Program-made: the position numbers and the translations under genes | In this document: positions 7,657 to 13,605 of the stretch, piece by piece | Layout: each line of letters starts with the position of its first letter | How positions within the stretch are numbered: position 1 is the first letter of the stretch | Assembly (NCBI GenBank): GCA_913051905.1 | Contig: CAJXBY010000059.1 | Location: forward strand, 1 to 13,605 | Direction: 5' to 3' | From: an uncultured Gammaproteobacteria bacterium | Lineage (GTDB): Bacteria > Pseudomonadota > Gammaproteobacteria > Arenicellales > UBA868 | Length of the DNA: 13,605 nt | Notes under the pieces: model-generated | The model's database searches: none | What the model saw: the letters and a program-made list of their open reading frames with translations, nothing else | What the model was told of the DNA's origin: nothing

Positions 7657-8331
7657 CTACTGATCACCAGGCACACCGTAGGTGGGTGCTGACGCAGGAT
7701 CAAGAGCCCGGTTAACGTAATCCTGTATCTGAGGTTCATACCGCTGCCAGCAGCTGATGAGTTCCGTCACCGGTTGATCTGACCAATCCACGCGAAGATC
7801 CACCAGCGGCCAGGGTTGTTCATGCGCTACCAGCAAGGCGGCCGAATGGGTAGGACCCTCTTCTCCACCGGCTTCGACTCCTGCATCGAGGGCAAGTACC
7901 AACCGCGTAGCCAGATGCATACCGGAACTGCGCTCGAAGGCCTGTACCATGGCCGTGGTTACAGCGTTGCTGGACAGCAGGTTTCCAGCCGCAATGCAAG
8001 CCTCTCCTTCGGTCACAGCGTGGACACCCAGGGTCTTGCCACCCGTAAAGTGGCCCGTCCGACCATGAAGGTCCACCGCTGCGACCTGTCGGTAGTCCGC
8101 GTGCCTGCGCCCGCCCATCACGGTCGCTACTGAATCGCTTGCACTGTGCCCTGAAGCCATCAGGTCCAGCACATCATTGCCGATGGTCGGATCGGTGATG
8201 TTTTGCGTCGCACAAGCCCCGGCACCTGCCCGTACCCAGGGACAGCGGCTACCGACCGAGATGCTGGAAGTCGTGATGGCGATTCCGCTCATGCCGGATT
8301 CGCCACAGGTTGCGGTGATCGAAAAAGTCAC
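7657..8331 (-). CDS. DUF1028 family protein (predicted Ntn-hydrolase fold)
   Basis: The 224-residue protein matches the DUF1028 family along its length: the opening MTFSITA, PWVRAGAGACATQN (31-44), the GNDVLDLMASG segment (51-61), CIAAGNLLSSNAV (112-124) and AGGEEGPTHSAALLV (154-168). The family is predicted to adopt an N-terminal-nucleophile hydrolase fold. Removal of Met1 would expose Thr2, which is a plausible nucleophile (inference). Its biochemical role is not established. The start is GTG at 8331, chosen because a strong GGAGGAG lies seven bases upstream and the family N-terminus begins there. It stands 57 bp after the Rid gene and 18 bp before the reductase gene, so it should work on an intermediate of the same pathway, perhaps as an amidase. 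Confidence 0.85.
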   Translation of the reverse strand: MTFSITATCGESGMSGIAITTSSISVGSRCPWVRAGAGACATQNITDPTIGNDVLDLMASGHSASDSVATVMGGRRHADYRQVAAVDLHGRTGHFTGGKTLGVHAVTEGEACIAAGNLLSSNAVTTAMVQAFERSSGMHLATRLVLALDAGVEAGGEEGPTHSAALLVAHEQPWPLVDLRVDWSDQPVTELISCWQRYEPQIQDYVNRALDPASAPTYGVPGDQ

Positions 8332-8388
8332 CGGGATTCTCCTCCGATTCTACGGAATGAGCCGGTCAGGCATGTCTGCAGAGGATGG

Positions 8389-8811
8389 TCAGTCATTGTC
8401 GTCAGGGATCACCGCAGTAACCTCGATCTCGACATGCCATTCGGGCCGGGCCAGTGCCGTCACGACCAGCCCGGTGGAGCAGGGATACACACCCTTGAAC
8501 CACTGTCCGATCTCCCGGTAGACCGGCTCTCGATAACGAATATCGGTCAGATAGACCACGACCCGGCAAACATGGTCCAGACGGCTGCCCGCCTCCTCAA
8601 GGAGCAACTTCACGTTCTCCATGGCCTTGCGGGCCTGTCTGGCAGGGTCATCAGCGTGAATGGAGGACCGTGTTACGAGATCCTGCGAGACCTGTCCTCG
8701 GAGAAAGACCAGTGTCCCGCGGGCGACAACGGCCTGACTCAGGTCGTTATCGAGTTTCTGTTCGGGGTAGGTGTCGTGGGTGTTAAATTTTTGCAGCCGT
8801 TGGTGGGTCAT
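8389..8811 (-). CDS. Rid (YjgF/UK114) family protein lacking the deaminase arginine
   Basis: The 140-residue protein has the trimeric chorismate-mutase-like fold typical of Rid proteins: FLRGQVSQD (36-44), the helix QARKAMENVKLLLEEAG (59-75), VVVYLTDIRYREPV (84-97), and the C-terminal VEIEVTAV (127-134). Canonical RidA and RutC carry an arginine in a P-A-R motif that binds the substrate carboxylate and is needed for enamine/imine deamination; the matching position here reads YPCSTG with Ser112. Subgroups without this arginine are not expected to be standard deaminases. The gene starts three bases after the stop of the monooxygenase gene, with GGAG eight bases before the ATG, and is thus tightly coupled to it. 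In the Rut pathway a Rid protein acts just after the flavin oxygenase, and this one may handle the unstable product of the HpaB-like enzyme, by another chemistry. Confidence 0.85.
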   Translation of the reverse strand: MTHQRLQKFNTHDTYPEQKLDNDLSQAVVARGTLVFLRGQVSQDLVTRSSIHADDPARQARKAMENVKLLLEEAGSRLDHVCRVVVYLTDIRYREPVYREIGQWFKGVYPCSTGLVVTALARPEWHVEIEVTAVIPDDND

Positions 8812-8814
8812 GTT

Positions 8815-10350
8815 TCAGTCTCCGGTGGCCGATGCGGCCGGTTTCTGACTTGTTCCGGCCCCGAACAACTGCCGGGTGCTGGTATCACCTGCGATATCCT
8901 CTATGCTGTCCGACAGCCCTTCGGAAAGACCCGCTGCCTTATGCGCAAACCCTAAGGATTCACCCCAGTCAAAGTTCCGGTAGACCGCGGCAAGATGGGC
9001 AAACGGGGCAGACTGGGCAAAAAGCTGGAAGGTCAGACGATGTCCTGCATAGTCTGAGTTAAGCAGGTCTCGGGCAAAAGACAGCAGCTTGCGGCGGTCT
9101 TCAGCAAGCCAGTCATCGTTGATGGAATAGAACTTCTCCATCCACTTGCCCGTTTCCGGGTGTTTGAAACTTGCTGAATCGGGCGTGACGCAGATCTGCC
9201 CCCCGCACAGTTCGCGGGCAAGGTGCATCATGGCAGGCAGGTTGGTACAGGCATGAACGCGGCCCGTGAACAACAGTGACTGGTTGGGCATCAGCAGTCC
9301 GCCGGGGCTCTTCTCGGCCGTTGCGATGGCAGCCGTCAAGTGGGCGTTGATGCCTTCTCGATAGACGGCGAGTTGCGAAAGCTTCTCCTGTACTGCCGGT
9401 TGCTTGTCAAGACCCGTCTGGCGGACATTAAAAAGTGCCGCACCGATCATAAGATCTGCCATGCGCAGGTTCCTCTGCACGAAAGCAAAAGCACTGTAGC
9501 GGTGCAGTGTGGCTCGGATAAAGGTCGCCGCCCGGGTATGGCGATAAAACAACACGTTCTCCCAAGGTACGAGTACGTTATCGAAGACCACGAGCGCATC
9601 GATTTCATCAAGCCGATTAGACAGCGGGTAATCTTCAGTCGGTGCGCGGCCGGCAAAACCTGTTCGACAGATCATCTTGATGCCGGGCGAGCCCAGATCA
9701 CAAATAAAGCCAACCGCATAGTCGGACAGCGTGTCGTTGCCCCAGTTGGCGATGGTGGGCTTTGTGAAGGCCTGGTTGGCGTAAGGTGCAGCGGTTTCGT
9801 ACTTGGCGCCTCGTACGATGATGCCCTGATCCGTTTCCTTGACGACGTGCAGGAGCATGTCCGGGTCCTGATCCTGGGGAGCCTTAGACCGATCCCCTTT
9901 GGGGTCTGTATTCGCCGAGACGTGAAAGGGATCATGCGCAATGACCCGATCCACGTGGTCGCGGATGTTTTTCGAGAACTGCGGATCGACTTCGTTGAGA
10001 ACATCCTGCCCGTCAAAAAGTGACCACATTTCACCGACCGTTTCATCTCCTACCCGGGTCACCACACCGCCTACCTCATCCATGACTCGATCTGTGGAGG
10101 CCCGTTTGAGATACCAGTCATCACGGGTGTACGGCAGTTTCAAACCGATGGAGAAAGGCTCATCTCCCTCTTTGTAGATCATCATGTCCCGAGTCTCGGG
10201 ATCGTGCTGCATGTCGTAGATCCGGGCCCGAATATCGACCAATGGCTTGAGCATCGGGTGGCTGGGCACATCATCCACTCTCTCACCGTCGATCCAGACT
10301 TCACGTCCGTCGCGGATCGAATCCAGATATTCAGCGCCATTTCTGATCAT
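8815..10350 (-). CDS. HpaB-like flavin-dependent monooxygenase, divergent substrate pocket
   Basis: The 511-residue protein is a 4-hydroxyphenylacetate 3-hydroxylase (HpaB) family member, the large component of two-component reduced-flavin oxygenases. The N-terminal MIRNGAEYLDSIRDGREVWIDG and HVVKETDQGIIVRGAK (168-183), YPLSNRLDEID (241-251) and VPWENVLFYR (261-270) are family signatures. It lacks the Fe-S ligand cysteines of the related 4-hydroxybutyryl-CoA dehydratases, supporting an oxygenase. Phenol hydroxylases of the family usually show a GR-x-PDY element whose Arg and Tyr bind substrate and a His (NHA in E. coli HpaB) near the flavin; here the matching areas read TRVGDETVG (98-106) and VSANTDPKGDRS (144-155), so Tyr and His appear to be missing. 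The substrate is therefore probably not a simple p-hydroxyphenyl compound. The ATG at 10350 has only a weak GGGA upstream. First gene of the operon, divergent from the LysR gene. Confidence 0.85.
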   Translation of the reverse strand: MIRNGAEYLDSIRDGREVWIDGERVDDVPSHPMLKPLVDIRARIYDMQHDPETRDMMIYKEGDEPFSIGLKLPYTRDDWYLKRASTDRVMDEVGGVVTRVGDETVGEMWSLFDGQDVLNEVDPQFSKNIRDHVDRVIAHDPFHVSANTDPKGDRSKAPQDQDPDMLLHVVKETDQGIIVRGAKYETAAPYANQAFTKPTIANWGNDTLSDYAVGFICDLGSPGIKMICRTGFAGRAPTEDYPLSNRLDEIDALVVFDNVLVPWENVLFYRHTRAATFIRATLHRYSAFAFVQRNLRMADLMIGAALFNVRQTGLDKQPAVQEKLSQLAVYREGINAHLTAAIATAEKSPGGLLMPNQSLLFTGRVHACTNLPAMMHLARELCGGQICVTPDSASFKHPETGKWMEKFYSINDDWLAEDRRKLLSFARDLLNSDYAGHRLTFQLFAQSAPFAHLAAVYRNFDWGESLGFAHKAAGLSEGLSDSIEDIAGDTSTRQLFGAGTSQKPAASATGD

Positions 10351-10475
10351 TAGGGTATTCCCGGACGGGCAATCGTGGACCGTCGCTCATCAGGAGCATA
10401 GAAGACACCAATATGATGCCAACTCGCTGGTCATTGTAAAATATTATTTGATAATTTTTTGTATTGGTTTTTCCT
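10351..10475. promoter_or_regulatory. Divergent promoter region between monooxygenase operon and LysR gene
   Basis: This 125-bp gap must hold the promoters of both the minus-strand operon and the LysR gene. For the LysR gene, gataat at 10450-10455 is a close match to a sigma-70 -10 box, about 20 bases before the ATG, though I find no good -35 box. For the operon, tttaca (minus strand, 10440-10435) and catatt (minus strand, 10415-10410) form a weak pair with a 19-base spacer. The AT-rich end lies close to the LysR start. Divergent layout is the usual setting for a LysR activator controlling the neighbouring operon. Confidence 0.5.
10438..10460. promoter_or_regulatory. AT-rich dyad, candidate LysR operator
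   Basis: The sequence aaaatattat-ttg-ataatttttt pairs at nine of ten positions around a 3-base centre, with the inner attat/ataat perfect. It overlaps the putative -10 box of the LysR gene and lies next to the possible -35 of the divergent operon, which is where an autoregulating LysR protein often binds. The strict T-N11-A spacing of LysR boxes is not met at the symmetric positions, and AT-rich dyads arise easily by chance, so confidence is limited. Confidence 0.35.
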
Positions 10476-11375
10476 ATGCAATTTACTCTGAAACAACTCG
10501 CTCAACTGATCACGGTGGCTGAGCACGGCAGTGTCTCTTCCGCGGCCCGCGAACTCTTCATCTCCCAACCCACCCTGTCGTCATCCATCGCTCGACTCGA
10601 GCAATCGCTGGGGCTTACCTTGCTGATTCGTCATCACGCCCGGGGTGTCTCACTGACACCCACTGGTGCTGATTTCCTGGTTCGAGCACGGTCCCTGGTC
10701 GACCACGCCCAGGAGATCGAAGCCGATGTCCGGGAACTGCGCGATTCGGTCAGTGGGGCGATCTCGATCGGCTGCTTCGTTACCCTGGCACCATTTTTCC
10801 TGCCGCGTCTGATCAGCAGGCTGAAAAAAGACCACCCGGAGTTGAGCGTTCAACTGACCGAAGGGACTCTGGATAGGCTTCAGCAACAGCTGAAATCAGG
10901 CCAACTTGAAATGGCCTTACTCTATGCGCTTGAGCTCGATGCGATGCTTGAAAGCGAAGACCTCACGGTGATTCAGCCGCACGTACTGCTGCCGGTGGAC
11001 CACCCGCTCGCACGACAACGCTCTATCTCCCTCAAAGCCATTCAGGACGAACCGATGATTCTTTTGGATCTACCTCACAGCCGTGACTATTTCCAGCAAC
11101 TCTTCCAGCACCTCGGAATCAGCCCCCGAATCGATCAACGCACCGCATCGTTCGAACTGGTTCGCGGCCTGGTTGCCCGTGGTCACGGATACAGCGTACT
11201 CAATCTTCAGCCGGCCTCGGAACTGACCTATGACGGCAGCCGGGTCCGATGCCTGCCGATTCGGGAGAAAGCAATGCCGCTTCGAGTGGTTCTGGCACGA
11301 CGCACAAACAGTCGGTGGACCCGGCGATCCGAGGCATTCGCCAGAAGCTGCAGGGCTTTCTTCTCTGGTTCGTGA
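10476..11375 (+). CDS. LysR-type transcriptional regulator
   Basis: The 299-residue protein has the LysR plan: an N-terminal winged helix-turn-helix (about residues 4-62; the core reads SVSSAARELFISQPTLSSSI, with LEQSLGLTLLIR and LTPTG after it), a linker helix, and a type 2 periplasmic-binding-like effector domain (about 92-295; it opens GAISIGCFVTLAPFFLPRLI). The frame extends to a TTG at 10464, but the ATG at 10476 gives the usual LysR N-terminus (MQFTLKQLAQL), so I use it; no clear ribosome-binding site precedes either. It is transcribed away from the monooxygenase operon and probably controls it in response to a pathway substrate or intermediate. Its 3' end lies six bases from the end of the convergent amine oxidase gene. 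Confidence 0.9.
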   Translation: MQFTLKQLAQLITVAEHGSVSSAARELFISQPTLSSSIARLEQSLGLTLLIRHHARGVSLTPTGADFLVRARSLVDHAQEIEADVRELRDSVSGAISIGCFVTLAPFFLPRLISRLKKDHPELSVQLTEGTLDRLQQQLKSGQLEMALLYALELDAMLESEDLTVIQPHVLLPVDHPLARQRSISLKAIQDEPMILLDLPHSRDYFQQLFQHLGISPRIDQRTASFELVRGLVARGHGYSVLNLQPASELTYDGSRVRCLPIREKAMPLRVVLARRTNSRWTRRSEAFARSCRAFFSGS

Positions 11376-11381
11376 AGTTTC

Positions 11382-12659
11382 TTACTGGCCGACTGGAGCA
11401 GCTTTGCTTGAAGTCCCTGCGAGGGATTCCAGCACTTCGCCAGCAGCCCGTTCGCCGGTGATTTTAGCCCCATGACAGGTGCAGAAATGATCGGTGGACG
11501 TCGCTTCACCGCAAAAATAGAGACGGTCAGCGAGGGGCTGGGCAAGCACACTTCGCTGGTGGAACTCTCCTGGAGCGGCACTCGAGTAGGCACCCCGTAC
11601 GAACGGATTGCCGCGCCAGGCTGACTGACGGTCAGCGGTCACATACCGCACAATATCGTGGCCAAAAAGGTCGCCGAGGGCTTCGGTTATAACCTGTCTG
11701 GAAGCTTCGGCCCCGACACGCTCCAGCCAGTCAGCAAAACGGCCCGCTACGATACCGATCACGCAGTCGAATTCATAAGGGAACAGGGTCAATCCGATTG
11801 GCGAATCATCCTCCGACGTAATTACGACCCGATCTGGTATATCCGGATCAAAGAATTGTTTTCGGATCGACAGCAGGATGTGGTTGTAATTGCCAAGCGG
11901 CAGAGCCGCCACTGCAGACTGCTTATCCACCGGCAGTTCAGGAATGAAGCGCAGCTCGCCGGATCCGAGCACGCCAGTAGACACCGCGATCACAGCACAT
12001 CGGGCGGTGATAATGCCCCGCGAGGTCTCCACCCTGACACCATGGGTATCCCAGCGGACCGTCTTGACCACAGTGTTCAGCACGGCCGGTATCCCGAAGG
12101 CCCAACGTTCGACCAGGGCACCATAACCGTCGGGGAGTGGCCAGTTCTCTCCGGTGTCCTGATAATTCACGATATCTCCCACAGACACCTGATCCGGATC
12201 AGAAGAGGTGTTCTGAGCCGTGTAGTAATCCAGAACATCGACCCATTGGCCATCGCGGTCAGTGGCATCGGCGACTGAAATATCCCGACCTACTGACCAG
12301 GCCGATCGTATAGTCTGCTCACGTGCTGCCGCGTCTGCTTCGAAAGTCCGGTTTACATCTTCACTCAACCATTGTCCATTCCGAAAAAAGGCAACCCGCC
12401 CATAGTCTGTTCTTTGCTGGTAACGAAAACCAAATTCATCGGCGACTGGAACAAACGGGTTGATGCTCGCCGAGTGCAGCCAGTGACAGCCGAGGTCAAA
12501 CGGCGATCCATCGGGCAGGTACTCGGTATGAGCCCGACCACCGATACGGTGGGAAGCTTCCAGCAACTGAAAACTCACACCGGCCTCTGCCAGCCTTCGA
12601 GCAGCTGCCAGCCCAGCGGCACCGGCACCCACAATCACAACGTCGACCGGAGCAGTCAC
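11382..12659 (-). CDS. FAD-dependent monoamine oxidase family protein
   Basis: The 425-residue protein belongs to the flavin amine oxidase family, which oxidises primary or secondary amines (also polyamines or L-amino acids) to imines, with O2 or another acceptor. It shows the ADP-binding beta-alpha-beta motif VVIVGAGAAGLAAARRL (7-23), RIGGRAHTE (38-46), the substrate-side DLGCHWLHS (55-63), a second FAD contact ARCAVIAVSTGVL near the middle, and the C-terminal FAD motif YFCGEATSTDHF followed by CHGAKITGERAA (to about 406). No signal peptide is seen, so it is cytoplasmic. The start is GTG at 12659, overlapping the stop of the upstream MFS gene by four bases (gtga), which indicates translational coupling. 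The amine substrate cannot be predicted. Confidence 0.88.
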   Translation of the reverse strand: MTAPVDVVIVGAGAAGLAAARRLAEAGVSFQLLEASHRIGGRAHTEYLPDGSPFDLGCHWLHSASINPFVPVADEFGFRYQQRTDYGRVAFFRNGQWLSEDVNRTFEADAAAREQTIRSAWSVGRDISVADATDRDGQWVDVLDYYTAQNTSSDPDQVSVGDIVNYQDTGENWPLPDGYGALVERWAFGIPAVLNTVVKTVRWDTHGVRVETSRGIITARCAVIAVSTGVLGSGELRFIPELPVDKQSAVAALPLGNYNHILLSIRKQFFDPDIPDRVVITSEDDSPIGLTLFPYEFDCVIGIVAGRFADWLERVGAEASRQVITEALGDLFGHDIVRYVTADRQSAWRGNPFVRGAYSSAAPGEFHQRSVLAQPLADRLYFCGEATSTDHFCTCHGAKITGERAAGEVLESLAGTSSKAAPVGQ

Positions 12660-13605
12660 GTGGTTTCTGTCCCAGCCGTCGAACTTTCCGCCGTGTGCGA
12701 CTCTGCAGTCAGCCGCCGACCGTCGATCCGCCGGATTTCACTCTGTGTCAATACAACGGCCAGGGTTACGGCAAGGATCACTCCTGCACCGATTAGCACT
12801 GCAACCCCGGGGTTGTAAGCTGACGCCAAGGCACCACCAAATAGGCCGCCGAGTGGCATCAGGTAGAAACTGACGGTATGGATGCCCATCACTCGGCCAC
12901 GCAGGGCATCTGGCACACAAATCTGCAAGACCGTCATGGACGTGATCAAGAACACAGAACCGAACAGACCGACAAAAAAGGCCGTCACCAGGGCACTGTT
13001 GAACGACCAGGACACCGAATCGCCCAGCAGTGTCGAAACCCCGAAACCTGCCAGTGCTACAACACCACCCAGGAGCCCGGTCAGCATGACTCCACCGAGC
13101 ATTCTGGCCTTCTGCATGGGACCGACCAGAATCGTACCGGCAGCAGAACCCGCCCCAACAGCCGACATCAGGGCCCCAAATCCGAGTTCCCGGGTACCCA
13201 GAACATCGGCAAATGCCGGCATCAGCTGGTTGAAGGAGAATCCGAAAAACATCCACACCCAGGTCATCGGAATCAGGACCAGAAAGACCCGATTGTCGAC
13301 GATAAAACGCATTCCGTCGAGAAACTGCTGCAGTGAATTCCCGGTGACCGGTGACTGTGGGCGCACCCGCATTCCAAGGAGCGTGGCGAACATTGCCATA
13401 AAGCCCAACGCGCCGATCACGAAGACCAGCGAAGTACCTGCCGTGGCGATCAGAATGCCGGCGAAGGCCGGAAGAATCATGCGGCTCGCCTGCCACAGGA
13501 TTGAATTAAGAGATACAGCACTCATCATCTGCTGAGGTTCGATCAGGCCAGCAAAAAACGCCTGGCGCGTGGGCCATTCGAACCCTGAAACAATACCGAT
13601 CAGGG
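12656..13605 (-). CDS. MFS transporter (EntS/MFS_3-like), 5' end outside the window
   Basis: The reading frame is open to the right edge of the window: upstream of the ATG at 13528 it continues in frame as GFEWPTRQAFFAGL and IEPQQ directly joined to MMSAVSLNS. That is the conserved cytoplasmic and fourth/fifth-helix region of EntS-like major facilitator exporters, so the ATG at 13528 is internal and the gene is partial here. About 315 residues are visible, with roughly eight membrane segments and the family motif VPDALRGRVMGIH between helices 10 and 11. The last 30 or so residues are polar (rich in Thr, Ser, Glu). Relatives export siderophores or drugs. The 4-bp overlap with the amine oxidase gene suggests a joint role, for example moving an amine or its product across the inner membrane (inference). 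Confidence 0.87.
   Translation of the reverse strand, partial: LIGIVSGFEWPTRQAFFAGLIEPQQMMSAVSLNSILWQASRMILPAFAGILIATAGTSLVFVIGALGFMAMFATLLGMRVRPQSPVTGNSLQQFLDGMRFIVDNRVFLVLIPMTWVWMFFGFSFNQLMPAFADVLGTRELGFGALMSAVGAGSAAGTILVGPMQKARMLGGVMLTGLLGGVVALAGFGVSTLLGDSVSWSFNSALVTAFFVGLFGSVFLITSMTVLQICVPDALRGRVMGIHTVSFYLMPLGGLFGGALASAYNPGVAVLIGAGVILAVTLAVVLTQSEIRRIDGRRLTAESHTAESSTAGTETT

Noticed and set aside
10464..10475. TTG start for the LysR gene, four residues upstream
   Set aside because: The ATG at 10476 gives the normal LysR N-terminus and a better start codon.
13526..13528. ATG at 13528 as the start of the MFS gene
   Set aside because: The frame continues upstream to the window edge with conserved MFS residues (GFEWPTRQAFFAGL), so the ATG is internal and the gene is truncated by the window.
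12882..13535. 217-codon plus-strand open frame opposite the MFS gene
   Set aside because: Antisense shadow of a clear membrane transporter; Pro/Thr/Arg-rich composition with no family features.

Overview
The window looks like part of a metagenomic contig from a proteobacterium (inference). Most genes are moderately GC-rich (34 of 60 bases in a sampled stretch of the monooxygenase gene at 9061-9120). The gene set is that of a heterotroph that breaks down nitrogen-containing organic compounds. No rRNA, tRNA, CRISPR array or insertion sequence was seen. Two parts stand out by composition: a GC-rich left edge (1 to about 880) and an AT-rich block (about 3090-5855; two sampled lines had 18/60 and 23/60 GC).

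Left edge (1-880). It begins with an exact 55-bp repeat (1-55 and 245-299), followed by a terminator-like hairpin with a T8 tract. Next, on the minus strand, comes the C-terminal piece of a type I phosphodiesterase/alkaline-phosphatase-like protein whose N-terminal half is missing. The break lies just past the stop codon of the next gene, so a rearrangement or an assembly chimera is likely here.

Region 882-3066 (minus). A class III omega-aminotransferase gene is followed 25 bp later by a HpcH/HpaI-family aldolase gene. They form an apparent two-gene operon for transamination followed by aldol cleavage of a 2-oxo acid.

Region 3067-5855. An AT-rich block holds one long plus-strand gene for a YfhO-like polytopic membrane protein (GT-C-type glycosyltransferase relative). 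It is probably a horizontally acquired insert.

Region 5856-11375. This is the most interesting part. A five-gene minus-strand operon runs HpaB-like flavin monooxygenase, Rid-family protein, DUF1028 Ntn-hydrolase-like protein, HpaC-like flavin reductase, ArgE-like M20 amidohydrolase. A LysR regulator is divergent from it. The layout parallels the Rut pyrimidine-degradation logic (FMN oxygenase, flavin reductase, Rid protein, hydrolases) but is built on an unrelated oxygenase. The oxygenase and the Rid protein both lack residues usually needed for their standard reactions, so the substrate is probably not 4-hydroxyphenylacetate. A plausible role is oxidative opening of an N-heterocyclic or N-acylated aromatic compound followed by C-N bond hydrolysis (inference).

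Region 11382-13605 (minus). An MFS exporter-like gene, cut by the right window edge, overlaps by 4 bp the start of a flavin monoamine oxidase gene that converges on the LysR gene. Transport and oxidation of an amine may feed the same nitrogen-scavenging network.
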